The notes under the pieces were generated by a model that made no database searches, was not told the origin of the DNA, and saw only the letters and a program-made list of their open reading frames with translations. Shown here piece by piece: positions 36,573-44,768 of a stretch of DNA of 59,850 nt; the stretch's first letter is position 1, and every line of letters starts with the position of its first letter. Both the position numbers and the translations under genes were made by a program. Source of the stretch: Desulfomonilaceae bacterium (GTDB taxonomy: Bacteria; Desulfobacterota; Desulfomonilia; Desulfomonilales; Desulfomonilaceae); assembly GCA_041662605.1 (NCBI GenBank), contig JBAZSD010000027.1, positions 1 through 59,850 of the forward strand, read 5' to 3'.

Positions 36573-37865
36573 TTGATAGGTTCCATCGCCAACATAGCCA
36601 AGATTCCGGAATTGAAGCGTAGGGTGATTTTCACGCTCCTTATGCTTCTCGTTTATCGATTGGGCGTTCACGTTCCAACACCGGGAATTAACACTGTAGC
36701 GTTGAAAGAGTTTTTCGGCCGCTATTCGCAGACTCTTTTTGGTGTTATCGACATGTTTACAGGTGGCGCTCTGGAAAACTTCTCCGTATTTTCTTTGGGC
36801 ATTATGCCATATATCAGCGCCTCCATTATTCTCCAACTTCTTACGGTGGTGGTGCCCCATCTTGAAAGGCTTTCCAAAGAAGGAGAAGCTGGTAGAAAGA
36901 AGATCACGCAGTACACCCGATACGGAACAGTGGTTTTGTCTCTCATCCAGAGTATGGGTATAAGTATCGGGCTGGCTAAAACCGAGAACCTTGTTTATAT
37001 GCCCCCACTAGCGTTTGTTCTCTTGTCCATGGTTACGTTAACAGCCGGCACGGCTTTTATAATGTGGTTAGGAGAACAAATTACTGAACGTGGCATAGGC
37101 AACGGTATCTCACTAATAATTTTTGCTGGCATTGTAGCCAGAATGCCGTCCGCCCTCGGAAGCACTGTTCAATTGGTTCAGACGGGTGATCTAGGTTTTC
37201 TCGTTTTACTTCTATTGATAGCCATCATGATCGCAGTAATCGGCACTATTGTCTTTGTGGAACGTGGACAACGCCGCATACCCGTGCAATACGCAAAGAG
37301 GGTCGTAGGCAGAAGGATTTACGGTGGGCAGACTACTCATCTGCCTTTGAAGGTAAATACCGCCGGTGTTATACCGCCTATTTTCGCTTCGTCGCTGATT
37401 ATTTTTCCTGCAACGATCGCGCAATTCCTGAATGTTCCGATAATTACCTCAATAACTGATTGGCTTCGACCAGGAACGTTTGTCTATGAACTTGTATACG
37501 TAGCTTTGATCGTATTCTTTTGTTATTTTTATACGGCGGTTACGTTTAACCCCGTCGACGTAGCTGACAATATGAAAAAATACGGCGGTTATATTCCTGG
37601 AATAAGGCCCGGAAAGAAAACGGCTCAGTATATAGACAAGGTTTTGACCAGGATTACTCTTGGAGGCGCCATATACATCTCAGTGGTGTGTGTGCTGCCG
37701 TCTATATTGATCAGCCGCTTTAACGCTCCTTTTTATTTTGGTGGGACTTCATTGTTGATTGTTGTTGGCGTTGCGCTGGATACATTGTCTCAGATAGAGA
37801 CTCATTTGATCCAAAGACACTATGAAGGTTTTATCCGTACGGGCCGTATTAAGGGACGACGCTAG
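36573..37865 (+). CDS. secY: Preprotein translocase subunit SecY
   Basis: 430 residues with ten expected membrane helices. SecY forms the protein-conducting channel with SecE (10075 in this window). The TTG start is supported by AGGAG at normal distance. Signatures include RLGVHVPTPGIN, GIMPYISASIILQLL, the cytosolic loop around RRIPVQYAKRVVGRR, MKKYGGYIPGIRPGKKTAQYI and the end HYEGFIRTGRIKGRR. It is followed by adk, as in many bacteria. Confidence 0.97.
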   Translation: MIGSIANIAKIPELKRRVIFTLLMLLVYRLGVHVPTPGINTVALKEFFGRYSQTLFGVIDMFTGGALENFSVFSLGIMPYISASIILQLLTVVVPHLERLSKEGEAGRKKITQYTRYGTVVLSLIQSMGISIGLAKTENLVYMPPLAFVLLSMVTLTAGTAFIMWLGEQITERGIGNGISLIIFAGIVARMPSALGSTVQLVQTGDLGFLVLLLLIAIMIAVIGTIVFVERGQRRIPVQYAKRVVGRRIYGGQTTHLPLKVNTAGVIPPIFASSLIIFPATIAQFLNVPIITSITDWLRPGTFVYELVYVALIVFFCYFYTAVTFNPVDVADNMKKYGGYIPGIRPGKKTAQYIDKVLTRITLGGAIYISVVCVLPSILISRFNAPFYFGGTSLLIVVGVALDTLSQIETHLIQRHYEGFIRTGRIKGRR

Positions 37866-37891
37866 AGAAGTTTTAGGTCAAGGAGGGAAAT

Positions 37892-38539
37892 ATGAGGATC
37901 ATATTGTTGGGAGGACCGGGTTCCGGCAAAGGCACTCAAGCTAAAATGTTGGTTGAAAAACTTGCTATTCCCCAGATTTCTACCGGCGATATTTTTAGGG
38001 CCGCTCTAAAAGAAGGCACTCCGATGGGCCTGAAAGCAAAAACCTATATGGATAAGGGCGAGTTGGTGCCTGATGACGTCGTCATCGGAGTCGTCGAGGA
38101 AAGACTTGCCAAACCGGATCTGGATAAAGGTTACATGCTTGACGGATTTCCAAGGACGTTGGCCCAGGCTAAAGCCCTGGATAAGATCCTTGAAACTCAG
38201 GGGAAATCTATTTCTCACGCGGTTTTGGTTGATGTCCCTGATGAAGAACTAGTGAAAAGACTCTCTGGAAGGCGCACGTGCAAAAATTCCGCGTGCGGCG
38301 CAATGTTTCATGTGATGTTCAATCCACCTAAAAAATCCGGCATTTGCGATGTGTGCGGAACGGAACTTTACCAGAGAGATGATGATAATGAGACGACAAT
38401 ACGTGAGAGGCTTGGCGTTTACAACAACCAAACCGCTCCTCTCATTGACTATTACAATCAAAAAAGCCTTCTCAGAAAAGTAGAAGGCGTAGGACCCATT
38501 GAAGAGATCTTTTCCCGGATCGAAAAGGCCATAGGGTAA
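37892..38539 (+). CDS. adk: Adenylate kinase, zinc-LID type
   Basis: 215 residues. It interconverts ATP + AMP and 2 ADP. The P loop GGPGSGKGTQ, the AMP-binding STGDIFR and the DGFPRT motif are intact. The LID holds four cysteines, CKNSAC near 129-134 and CDVC near 150, which mark the zinc-binding form found in Gram-positives and some deltaproteobacteria. The ATG has AAGGAGGG upstream. It lies between secY and rpmJ; no map (methionine aminopeptidase) or infA gene follows here. Confidence 0.96.
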   Translation: MRIILLGGPGSGKGTQAKMLVEKLAIPQISTGDIFRAALKEGTPMGLKAKTYMDKGELVPDDVVIGVVEERLAKPDLDKGYMLDGFPRTLAQAKALDKILETQGKSISHAVLVDVPDEELVKRLSGRRTCKNSACGAMFHVMFNPPKKSGICDVCGTELYQRDDDNETTIRERLGVYNNQTAPLIDYYNQKSLLRKVEGVGPIEEIFSRIEKAIG

Positions 38540-38577
38540 CCGGCCTTGTCTTCCGTCGGAGAATTAAGGAGGCGCTC

Positions 38578-38691
38578 ATGAAAGTGAGAGCATCAGTCAA
38601 ACGTATTTGTGACAAATGTAAGATAATTAAACGTAAGGGAATAGTCAGAGTTATCTGCGAAAATCCCAAACACAAGCAAAGACAGGGTTGA
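38578..38691 (+). CDS. rpmJ: 50S ribosomal protein L36
   Basis: 37 residues: MKVRASVKRICDKCKI at the start and CENPKHKQRQG at the end. The three cysteines (11, 14, 27) and histidine 32 form the zinc ribbon. TAAGGAGGC lies just upstream of ATG 38578. It sits between adk and rpsM, its usual place. Confidence 0.96.
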   Translation: MKVRASVKRICDKCKIIKRKGIVRVICENPKHKQRQG

Positions 38692-38730
38692 GCCCTGTGA
38701 TCGCAAGGCTATAACGCCTGGAGGAATATC

Positions 38731-39099
38731 GTGGCGCGTATTGCGGGGATCGACCTTCCCAAAAATAAAAGAATGGAAATTGCTCTAACCTACATTTATG
38801 GCATAGGTAGAGTTACTGCTCTGAAGATTTTAGAAGAATCCGGTCTCGATCCGGGAATGAACTCCGATAAGTTAACCGAGGTTGATGTAGCGAAAATCCG
38901 CGAGGCTATTGATCGCTCGTACAAGGTTGAGGGTGATCTGCGCCGCGACATTAGCATGAACATCAAAAGGCTTATGGATCTTGGTTGCTATCGCGGGCTG
39001 CGTCATCGGAGAGGGTTGCCTGTTAGAGGCCAGAGAACGCACACCAATGCTAGGACTCGAAAGGGCCCCAGAAAAACGCAGATAGGAAAGAAGAAATAG
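38731..39099 (+). CDS. rpsM: 30S ribosomal protein S13
   Basis: 122 residues, GTG start after TGGAGGA. S13 contacts P-site tRNA and forms intersubunit bridges. Landmarks: ARIAGIDLPKNKRMEIALTY and GCYRGLRHRRGLPVRGQRTH. It begins the alpha gene group. The next gene, rpsK, is 133 bases away, a gap that contains no visible gene. Confidence 0.97.
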   Translation: MARIAGIDLPKNKRMEIALTYIYGIGRVTALKILEESGLDPGMNSDKLTEVDVAKIREAIDRSYKVEGDLRRDISMNIKRLMDLGCYRGLRHRRGLPVRGQRTHTNARTRKGPRKTQIGKKK

Positions 39100-39232
39100 T
39101 GATGTTCTTTAACGTTTCGGCTTTTGGTATGAGGCGGGTCTTATGGATTCCAAAACGTTCAGGATCTGAGTTAGGTCCTATAACAACTTTAATAGCATAA
39201 TTACTGATATTTGGTTTGTAACGGAGTGATCA

Positions 39233-39622
39233 ATGCCGAGAAGGCGGATAGTTAGGAAAAAGAAAGAACGACGAAATGTTCCGAGAGGGGTCGCGCACAT
39301 ACAATCGACCTTCAATAACACTATTGTCACAATAACGGATCTTGAAGGAAATGTACTGGCGTGGTCTTCCGCCGGAACTCAAGGGTTCAAAGGCTCCAGA
39401 AAATCTACACCTTTTGCGGCGCAATTGGCGGCTGAAGACGCAGCTCGCAAGGCCATGGAAAATGGCATGCGCAGCGTTGAAGTGTTGATTAATGGACCAG
39501 GAGCAGGCCGAGAGGCGGCATTGCGGTCCCTACAGGCCGCGGGTTTTCAGATTACGTTAATTAAAGATGTTACACCTATACCACACAACGGTTGTAGACC
39601 ACCCAAGAGAAGACGTGTTTAG
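39233..39622 (+). CDS. rpsK: 30S ribosomal protein S11
   Basis: 129 residues. S11 lies on the 30S platform near the mRNA exit. Landmarks: GVAHIQSTFNNTIVTITD, AWSSAGTQGFKGSRKSTPFAAQ and the end IPHNGCRPPKRRRV. ATG 39233 is preceded by CGGAGTG. rpsD follows after 45 bases. Confidence 0.97.
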   Translation: MPRRRIVRKKKERRNVPRGVAHIQSTFNNTIVTITDLEGNVLAWSSAGTQGFKGSRKSTPFAAQLAAEDAARKAMENGMRSVEVLINGPGAGREAALRSLQAAGFQITLIKDVTPIPHNGCRPPKRRRV

Positions 39623-39667
39623 TGTGGCTATTTAGGAATTTCCGCTCTCGAATAAAGGAGTCTTAGC

Positions 39668-40294
39668 TTGGCGCGTTATCGAGATTCAGTTTGCAGATTC
39701 TGCCGGCGGGAAACAACCAAGTTGTTTCTTAAAGGTGACCGGTGTTATTCAGACAAATGTTCTGTTGAGAGACGAAATTATCCCCCCGGCCAACACGGCC
39801 AGGGGCGAGCGAAGTATACAGATTACGGTGTTCAGCTCAGAGAAAAACAGAAAGTTCGACGCATATATGGGCTACTCGAGAAACAGTTCAGAAATTATGC
39901 GCATCTCGCTGAACAGCGGCGAGGAGTGACAGGCGAGAACCTGTTGCTGTTGCTCGAATCCAGACTGGACAATATTGTTTACAGGATGGGGTTTGCTTCT
40001 TCCCGATCAGAGGCCAGGCAGCTTATAAATCATGGGCATTTTATGGTCAATGGAAGAAAAGTCGATATCGCATCTTATCTGACTAAGCCCGGTATGGTTG
40101 TCGAAGTCAAGGAAAAGAGCAAGAAACTTAGGTCTATCGAAGATTCTATGTCCGCTGTTGGGCGCAGACCGGTTCCCGCATGGTTGGAAGTAGAAGTCGA
40201 AAATTGTAAGGGAACTATCAAAGGTATTCCGACGCGTGAGGAATTGCCTCCGACGATCAAAGAACAGCTTATCGTCGAGTTTTATTCCAAATAA
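39668..40294 (+). CDS. rpsD: 30S ribosomal protein S4, zinc-containing
   Basis: 208 residues. S4 starts 30S assembly and in E. coli represses the alpha operon. The start is TTG, with AAGGAG upstream and the canonical ARYRDSVCRFCRRETTKLF following. Cysteines at about 9, 12, 26 and 31 form a zinc site like that of the Bacillus/Thermus type. The S4 RNA-binding domain is SRLDNIVYRMGFASSRSEAR. Two hairpins follow before rpoA. Confidence 0.96.
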   Translation: MARYRDSVCRFCRRETTKLFLKGDRCYSDKCSVERRNYPPGQHGQGRAKYTDYGVQLREKQKVRRIYGLLEKQFRNYAHLAEQRRGVTGENLLLLLESRLDNIVYRMGFASSRSEARQLINHGHFMVNGRKVDIASYLTKPGMVVEVKEKSKKLRSIEDSMSAVGRRPVPAWLEVEVENCKGTIKGIPTREELPPTIKEQLIVEFYSK

Positions 40295-40295
40295 C

Positions 40296-40375
40296 AACTC
40301 GCGCGCTTTGTATTTGACGCGTGCGAGTAAGGATCGGCCGTTTGCCCGGAAGCAGGCATACGGAAACGGCTTTTT
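40296..40375 (+). terminator. Hairpin plus intrinsic terminator-like attenuator between rpsD and rpoA
   Basis: The first hairpin pairs ACTCGCGCG (from 40297) with CGCGTGCGAGT (to about 40329). The second pairs GCCGTTT (40337-40343) with AAACGGC (40364-40370), contains an inner GCC/GGC stem, and is followed at once by TTTTT. This is the form of an intrinsic terminator, placed inside the alpha operon 84 bases before rpoA. Confidence 0.6.
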
Positions 40376-40458
40376 ACTCTGCAATGTCTTGATTTGTCAA
40401 CCAAAAGCCGCTTGTTGAGGCTCAGATCGGCGACGGCGCAGATTACGAGAGGAAAGCC

Positions 40459-41496
40459 ATGAGTGATACAGGGCAAACCCTGATGAACCGTCCCTGGACC
40501 AATCTTGATCCTGCTCGATTAGAGATTGATGGGGATGAAACATTTGAATATGGTAAATATGTAATTGGTCCTCTTGAGAGAGGATTCGGCATTACTTTAG
40601 GCAATTCGTTAAGAAGAGTACTCTTGTCGTCTTTACCCGGGGCCTCGATTACAAAGGCCAGAATCGATGGCGTGTTGCATGAGTTTTCTACCATTCCCGG
40701 CGTTAAAGAGGACGTTACGGATTTGCTGCTCAATCTGAAGCAGGTTCGTCTGAAACTTTATACAGACGGCCCTGAAACAATCAAACTGGAGTCAATAGGA
40801 GAGGGAGAAGCCCTCGCCGGCGACATTCAGACCTCTCACGCGGTCGAAATAATCAACCCCGAGTTGGTTCTGGCAACCTTATCCAAGGAAGGGCGCCTGT
40901 CTATTGACCTAACCGTAGAATGGGGTAAAGGATACGCCCCCGCCGAAGAGACTGAAGACGCTATTGGAACGCTCGCTTTGGACGCCGTTTTCTCTCCCAT
41001 CCGCAAGGTTAGTTACAAAGTAACTGATACTCGAGTTGGCCAGAGAACGGATTACGACAAATTGACTATTGAAATATGGACTAACGGTTCTGTTAAGCCC
41101 AGAGAGGCTTTACATCGCGCTTCATCGATTCTTCGTGAACAATTTAAGGTATACCTCCTGAGTCCGGAAATTGAAGAGCCTATGCTGGTAGATGAGAAAA
41201 CTCAACCTGAACCTCAGGTCAATGAGAATCTTCATAGGAGTGTCGCAGAACTGGAGTTAAGTGTCAGGTCGGCCAATTGTCTTAAAAATGCGGACATACG
41301 CTATATCGGTGAGCTTGTTCAAAAATCTGAGCAGGAAATGCTCAAAACCAAGAATTTCGGAAGAAAATCACTTAATGAAATTAAGGAGATTTTGTCCGAC
41401 ATGGGTCTACAGCTTGGGATGACGGTTCCCAACTTTCCGTCTAGGGAAGAACTCGATAGCTTGAGAAAAGAAAGAGAAAACGCCATTAGCGATTGA
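40459..41496 (+). CDS. rpoA: RNA polymerase subunit alpha
   Basis: 345 residues. The N-terminal domain (EPLERGFGITLGNSLRRVLLSSLPGASI-type motif, about residues 35-65) dimerises and nucleates polymerase assembly. A linker follows, and the C-terminal domain (ELELSVRSANCLKNADIRYIGELV, then KNFGRKSLNEIKEIL) binds UP elements and activators. ATG 40459 has GAGGAAAG upstream. The gene comes after a terminator-like hairpin, so its level may be uncoupled from rpsD. Confidence 0.97.
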   Translation: MSDTGQTLMNRPWTNLDPARLEIDGDETFEYGKYVIGPLERGFGITLGNSLRRVLLSSLPGASITKARIDGVLHEFSTIPGVKEDVTDLLLNLKQVRLKLYTDGPETIKLESIGEGEALAGDIQTSHAVEIINPELVLATLSKEGRLSIDLTVEWGKGYAPAEETEDAIGTLALDAVFSPIRKVSYKVTDTRVGQRTDYDKLTIEIWTNGSVKPREALHRASSILREQFKVYLLSPEIEEPMLVDEKTQPEPQVNENLHRSVAELELSVRSANCLKNADIRYIGELVQKSEQEMLKTKNFGRKSLNEIKEILSDMGLQLGMTVPNFPSREELDSLRKERENAISD

Positions 41497-41512
41497 TTTG
41501 GAGATTATTTTT

Positions 41513-41962
41513 ATGAGACATCGAAAAGCCAATAACAAATTAGGCATGAGAACTTCCCACCGTGTTGCAATGCTCAGAAACATGGTCACCTCGTTACTTG
41601 AGCATGAATCTATAGTCACCACTGATGCCCGAGCCAAAGCCCTGCGAATTCTGGCGGACAAAATGATAACCCTCGGAAAGCGTGGCGATCTTCACGCGAG
41701 ACGTCAGGCGTTGGCTGTAATTAGATCCAAGCAGGTAACCTACGATCTGTTCAGCGACATAGCGCCCAGGTTCGCCGACCGTGAGGGTGGATACACACGA
41801 ATTATCAAGAAGGGTTTTAGGCCTGGGGATGGAGCCGCAGTATCTATTATCGAGTTAGTGGACAAAAAACCAAAAGAAGTGGGCGGGACGGGCTCCAAAG
41901 GCGCAGCTTCTAAACCCAAAGGGCTGAAAGATAGACTTCTGGACAAACTAAAATCAAAGTAA
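41513..41962 (+). CDS. rplQ: 50S ribosomal protein L17
   Basis: 149 residues from ATG 41513 (TGGAGA upstream); the frame is open 15 bases further. L17 lies near the tunnel exit. The core MRHRKANNKLGMRTSHRVAM is typical. About 25 residues of Gly/Lys-rich tail (around GGTGSKGAASKPKG) extend beyond the usual end, making it longer than the E. coli form. It is the last gene of the ribosomal cluster. Confidence 0.96.
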   Translation: MRHRKANNKLGMRTSHRVAMLRNMVTSLLEHESIVTTDARAKALRILADKMITLGKRGDLHARRQALAVIRSKQVTYDLFSDIAPRFADREGGYTRIIKKGFRPGDGAAVSIIELVDKKPKEVGGTGSKGAASKPKGLKDRLLDKLKSK

Positions 41963-42006
41963 TCAGGTTGATTTAGCTTCCACGCGGTGTGATCGTCCTT
42001 AGATTG

Positions 42007-42035
42007 AAAAGCCGAGATTAAGTCTCGGCTTTTTT
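42007..42035 (+). terminator. Intrinsic terminator after rplQ
   Basis: AAAGCCGAGA and TCTCGGCTTT form a perfect stem around a five-base loop, followed by a run of six T. It closes the tuf/str-S10-spc-alpha transcript. Confidence 0.9.
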
Positions 42036-42076
42036 GTGTCTGACGAGGCAATATTTTCGGGGTTTATCGTGACCAA

Positions 42077-42859
42077 ATGATTAATCTAAACAATGTGTCG
42101 TTTAAATATCCTACGGGACGGTTGATCTTCTCCGAGTTCAGTTTGACGATTCAGAGTCAATCATGGACCGTCATTGCTGGACCAGAGGGGGCAGGTAAAT
42201 CTACCCTCGCTAAACTCATCAAGGGAATCCTTATCCCATCTGGGGGCTTTATTTCGTTTAACCATAATCACCCCTTTAAAAATGAAGAAATCGGTTACAT
42301 TTGTGGGGACGCATCCAATGTGATAGTCGGGATTACTGTTCTCGACGACATCTGTTTTGGAATGGAAAATCTGCAAATACCCCGTATCGAGATGAAAACA
42401 CGGCTCCGTAGTGTCTTGAACTGGACTGGATTGAAAGGATCGGAGCATAGACTTACCAACACATTGTCTGGAGGAGAGAGACAAAAGCTGGCATTGGCGG
42501 GAATTTTGGCAATTGGCGCCAAGATATTGATTCTTGATGAATCGTTTTCGATGTTGGATAGTCTGTCAAGGCGCAACATCCGAAACGTCATCGAACATTT
42601 AAGGCAAAAGATGAACCTTACTGTGATCGAAATCGCCAATAGGGCTGAGGATATAGCTGTATCGGACGGAGTCGTTTTTTTGGGCCATGGGGGAAGACTG
42701 GAATTCCATGGCCCACCCCAACAATTTTTTTCTAGTTCTTTGGGCAGAAAGTGGCTTTCCCCATTGGGAGGAACTTGCGCTCTCTTAAGTTTATTCTCAG
42801 GCGAAGATGTCGACATTGTAGAGCGTCTGTTAAAGTCGTTAGACCTCTGGCGGGTTTGA
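42077..42859 (+). CDS. Degenerate EcfA/CbiO-like ABC ATPase
   Basis: 260 residues. Walker A GPEGAGKST (35-43), the signature LSGGE (130-134) and Walker B ILILDE with catalytic Glu155 are intact. The Q-loop glutamine is replaced: where EcfA has VFQNPDNQ this protein has ICGDASNV, Gly at 77. The switch histidine is also replaced: where ITHD is expected it has IANR, Asn at 188. It sits directly after rplQ, where Firmicutes carry ecfA1-ecfA2-ecfT, but no EcfT or second ATPase follows. It may be a relic, a regulator, or the weak half of a heterodimer whose partner lies elsewhere. Weak or no transport-coupled ATPase activity is inferred. Confidence 0.7.
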   Translation: MINLNNVSFKYPTGRLIFSEFSLTIQSQSWTVIAGPEGAGKSTLAKLIKGILIPSGGFISFNHNHPFKNEEIGYICGDASNVIVGITVLDDICFGMENLQIPRIEMKTRLRSVLNWTGLKGSEHRLTNTLSGGERQKLALAGILAIGAKILILDESFSMLDSLSRRNIRNVIEHLRQKMNLTVIEIANRAEDIAVSDGVVFLGHGGRLEFHGPPQQFFSSSLGRKWLSPLGGTCALLSLFSGEDVDIVERLLKSLDLWRV

Positions 42860-42888
42860 GACCTGAATCTCTCATTATTATTTTTGCC

Positions 42889-42917
42889 TTGATACTTATC
42901 CTTATATCAATTATAGA
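42889..42917 (+). promoter_or_regulatory. Candidate promoter for ftsB
   Basis: TTGATA at 42889-42894 and TATAGA at 42912-42917 are 17 bases apart, about 80 bases before ftsB. Confidence 0.5.
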
Positions 42918-42997
42918 TATGACAATTTTATACTGTTTTAGCTTATCTAATTGCGCCACATAGCTGATTAACAGGACTGTAATGGGTTTTTACTAAA

Positions 42998-43279
42998 ATG
43001 CGGATGCTTAAAATCAGCGCTGTCATTGGGATTATTTTTGTATGTTTCCTTTATCTCCAGGAACATGGGAATGTCCAAAAATATGCCCTTCAATCAAAGA
43101 TAAATGATCTCAAACAAGAAAACGCCGAACTTGAACACAACATAGCATTCTTGGAACAAAAAATCTCAAAGCTACGCTCAGACCCAAAGACTTTGGAAAA
43201 GGTAGCCAAGCGCAAGTTGGGCATGGTTCGGACAGACGAAACCATCTATATTTTTGAAACCGATGACAAAAAAAAATAG
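42998..43279 (+). CDS. ftsB: FtsB/DivIC-family cell division protein
   Basis: 93 residues. One membrane helix (about 5-21, ISAVIGIIFVCFLYL) is followed by a leucine-zipper coiled coil (IND to SKLRSD, about 30-65) and the conserved end KVAKRKLGMVRTDETIYIF. FtsB joins FtsL and FtsQ in the divisome and signals septal peptidoglycan synthesis. The ATG at 42998 lacks a strong ribosome-binding site. A small gene lies convergently right after it on the other strand. Confidence 0.85.
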   Translation: MRMLKISAVIGIIFVCFLYLQEHGNVQKYALQSKINDLKQENAELEHNIAFLEQKISKLRSDPKTLEKVAKRKLGMVRTDETIYIFETDDKKK

Positions 43280-43287
43280 GCTCTTAG

Positions 43288-43464
43288 CTACCCGAAGCAA
43301 CCGAGCTGGCAAGACTGGATTTTAATATTTAAATCATTTAATAGTTGACCCATTTGTTTTTTGGAAATACCTATTTCCTCAGCTATATTAAAAGCTTCTC
43401 GACAAGTCATTTTCTTGTTGGGGGCTTTCTTCAAAATTATTTCTTTGGCTTCGGATTCATTCAT
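43288..43464 (-). CDS. Small conserved-looking protein with C-terminal CQLGCFG motif
   Basis: 58 residues. It starts at ATG 43464-43462, with CGGAG eight bases upstream on the minus strand, and stops at 43288. The sequence begins MNESEAKEIILKKAPNKKM, then CREAFNIAEEIGISKKQMGQ resembles a helix-turn-helix (about 21-45), and it ends in KIQSCQLGCFG with cysteines 52 and 56 plus Cys21. From memory, short proteins ending in KIKxCQLGCF occur in anaerobic bacteria, but I cannot confirm this here. It could be a DNA-binding or metal-binding regulator. It lies convergent to ftsB and divergent from the DUF2156 gene. Confidence 0.75.
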   Translation of the reverse strand: MNESEAKEIILKKAPNKKMTCREAFNIAEEIGISKKQMGQLLNDLNIKIQSCQLGCFG

Positions 43465-43598
43465 CGTTAGACTCCGTTTTCGATTATGTATAATATCTGA
43501 TACTAGAGCAAGTTCTTGCTTTTTGGAAACATCTTCAAAAAGTCTTCAGAATTTAAGGCGTATAATTTGAAGAAGTTCAGATTAAAGGGGTTTGATTC

Positions 43599-44486
43599 AT
43601 GCAGGGTACAACAGTTTTGAGTATCGAAGACAAGTCCTTATTTGACGATTTTATACACAGCGACCCTCCGCAGGCGTCGGAATATACATTTACAAATCTT
43701 TTCATGTGGCGACGAAAATATCATCCAAGATGGATGATAACTCACGAATGCCTGATCATAATCATGGACCCTATCGGAGACCCTCCATTCGCCCTATTCC
43801 CGATTGGTCTAGGAAATAAGCGGGCCGCTCTTAAAGTCCTGAACGAAATGATGCTAGAAAATTTAGAGGGGTCACGAATATTCAGGGTAGAATCCCGGAT
43901 GCTTCAGGAATTTGTTGACACTTCTGAATTCGAAATTGAATTTGACCGAGATAATTGTGACTATGTCTATCTGTCGGATGACTTGATACGGCTTCCGGGT
44001 AACAAGTATCACAAGAAAAAAAATCATTTAAACAGATTTAAAAAGAAATGGGATTTTGAATATCGGGATTTTGATATCGGCTTGATCGATCGGGTCTTGC
44101 AGCTTCAGGAGGATTGGTGCGAGATCAAAGATTGTGGGGAAAGCCCCGACCTTGTGTATGAAGACCAAGCGGTTTATGAGGCGCTCAAAAACTATGAAGC
44201 TCTTGGATTCAAAGGAGGAGCCATTTTAATCAATGATAAAGTTGAGGCTTTCTCATTTGGTGAGCCTTTGAATACGGACACAGCGGTAATCCACATAGAA
44301 AAAGCCAATCCTGAGATTCCAGAACTCTACACGGTAGTAAATCAGATGTTTGCAATGAACGCCTGGTCCGACCTGAAATATATAAATAGAGAGCAGGATT
44401 TAGGTTTGGCGGGTTTGAGAAAAGCAAAGGAGTCTTATTATCCTGATCATCTGGTTGAAAAATACACCTTAAAGACCCGAATTTAG
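43599..44486 (+). CDS. DUF2156 protein (GNAT-fold, LPG-synthase C-terminal-like)
   Basis: 295 residues without membrane segments. The conserved start EYTFTNLFMWRRKY, the middle GNKYHKKKNHLNRFKKKW and the end INREQDLGLAGLRKAKESYYPDHLVEKY match the DUF2156 family, which is the soluble catalytic-like domain also found at the C-terminus of phosphatidylglycerol lysyltransferases. Stand-alone members may transfer an aminoacyl or acyl group to an unknown acceptor. TATAAT at 43561-43566 may be a -10 box, but no good -35 fits. The gene lies alone between ftsB and cstA. Confidence 0.75.
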   Translation: MQGTTVLSIEDKSLFDDFIHSDPPQASEYTFTNLFMWRRKYHPRWMITHECLIIIMDPIGDPPFALFPIGLGNKRAALKVLNEMMLENLEGSRIFRVESRMLQEFVDTSEFEIEFDRDNCDYVYLSDDLIRLPGNKYHKKKNHLNRFKKKWDFEYRDFDIGLIDRVLQLQEDWCEIKDCGESPDLVYEDQAVYEALKNYEALGFKGGAILINDKVEAFSFGEPLNTDTAVIHIEKANPEIPELYTVVNQMFAMNAWSDLKYINREQDLGLAGLRKAKESYYPDHLVEKYTLKTRI

Positions 44487-44516
44487 GACTAGAGAGTCAA
44501 TGATTAAAAATATATC

Positions 44517-44546
44517 TTGACACTGGAATTTCCCATCTAATATGGT
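44517..44546 (+). promoter_or_regulatory. Candidate promoter for cstA
   Basis: TTGACA at 44517-44522 and TATGGT at 44541-44546 have an 18-base spacer. The following 220 bases to cstA contain no gene and would be a long leader. Confidence 0.5.
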
Positions 44547-44768
44547 CTCAGGTATCGTGCCCTAACAGAAACGTTTCTAGAAAACCTAATTGGTTTGGTT
44601 AAAGCACTCTGAAGTCGCTTTGACCAGACCGCCGCGTGGATTTCGAATTTTTCAGGAATTCGATGATCGGATGTTTGAAAATGTTCGATAGGCTCTTTCA
44701 TCGCGAGATGTCATTCATTTTTTTCCGAAACAACAAAGTTATTTTAGAAGCATGCATGGGGGTTCGTT

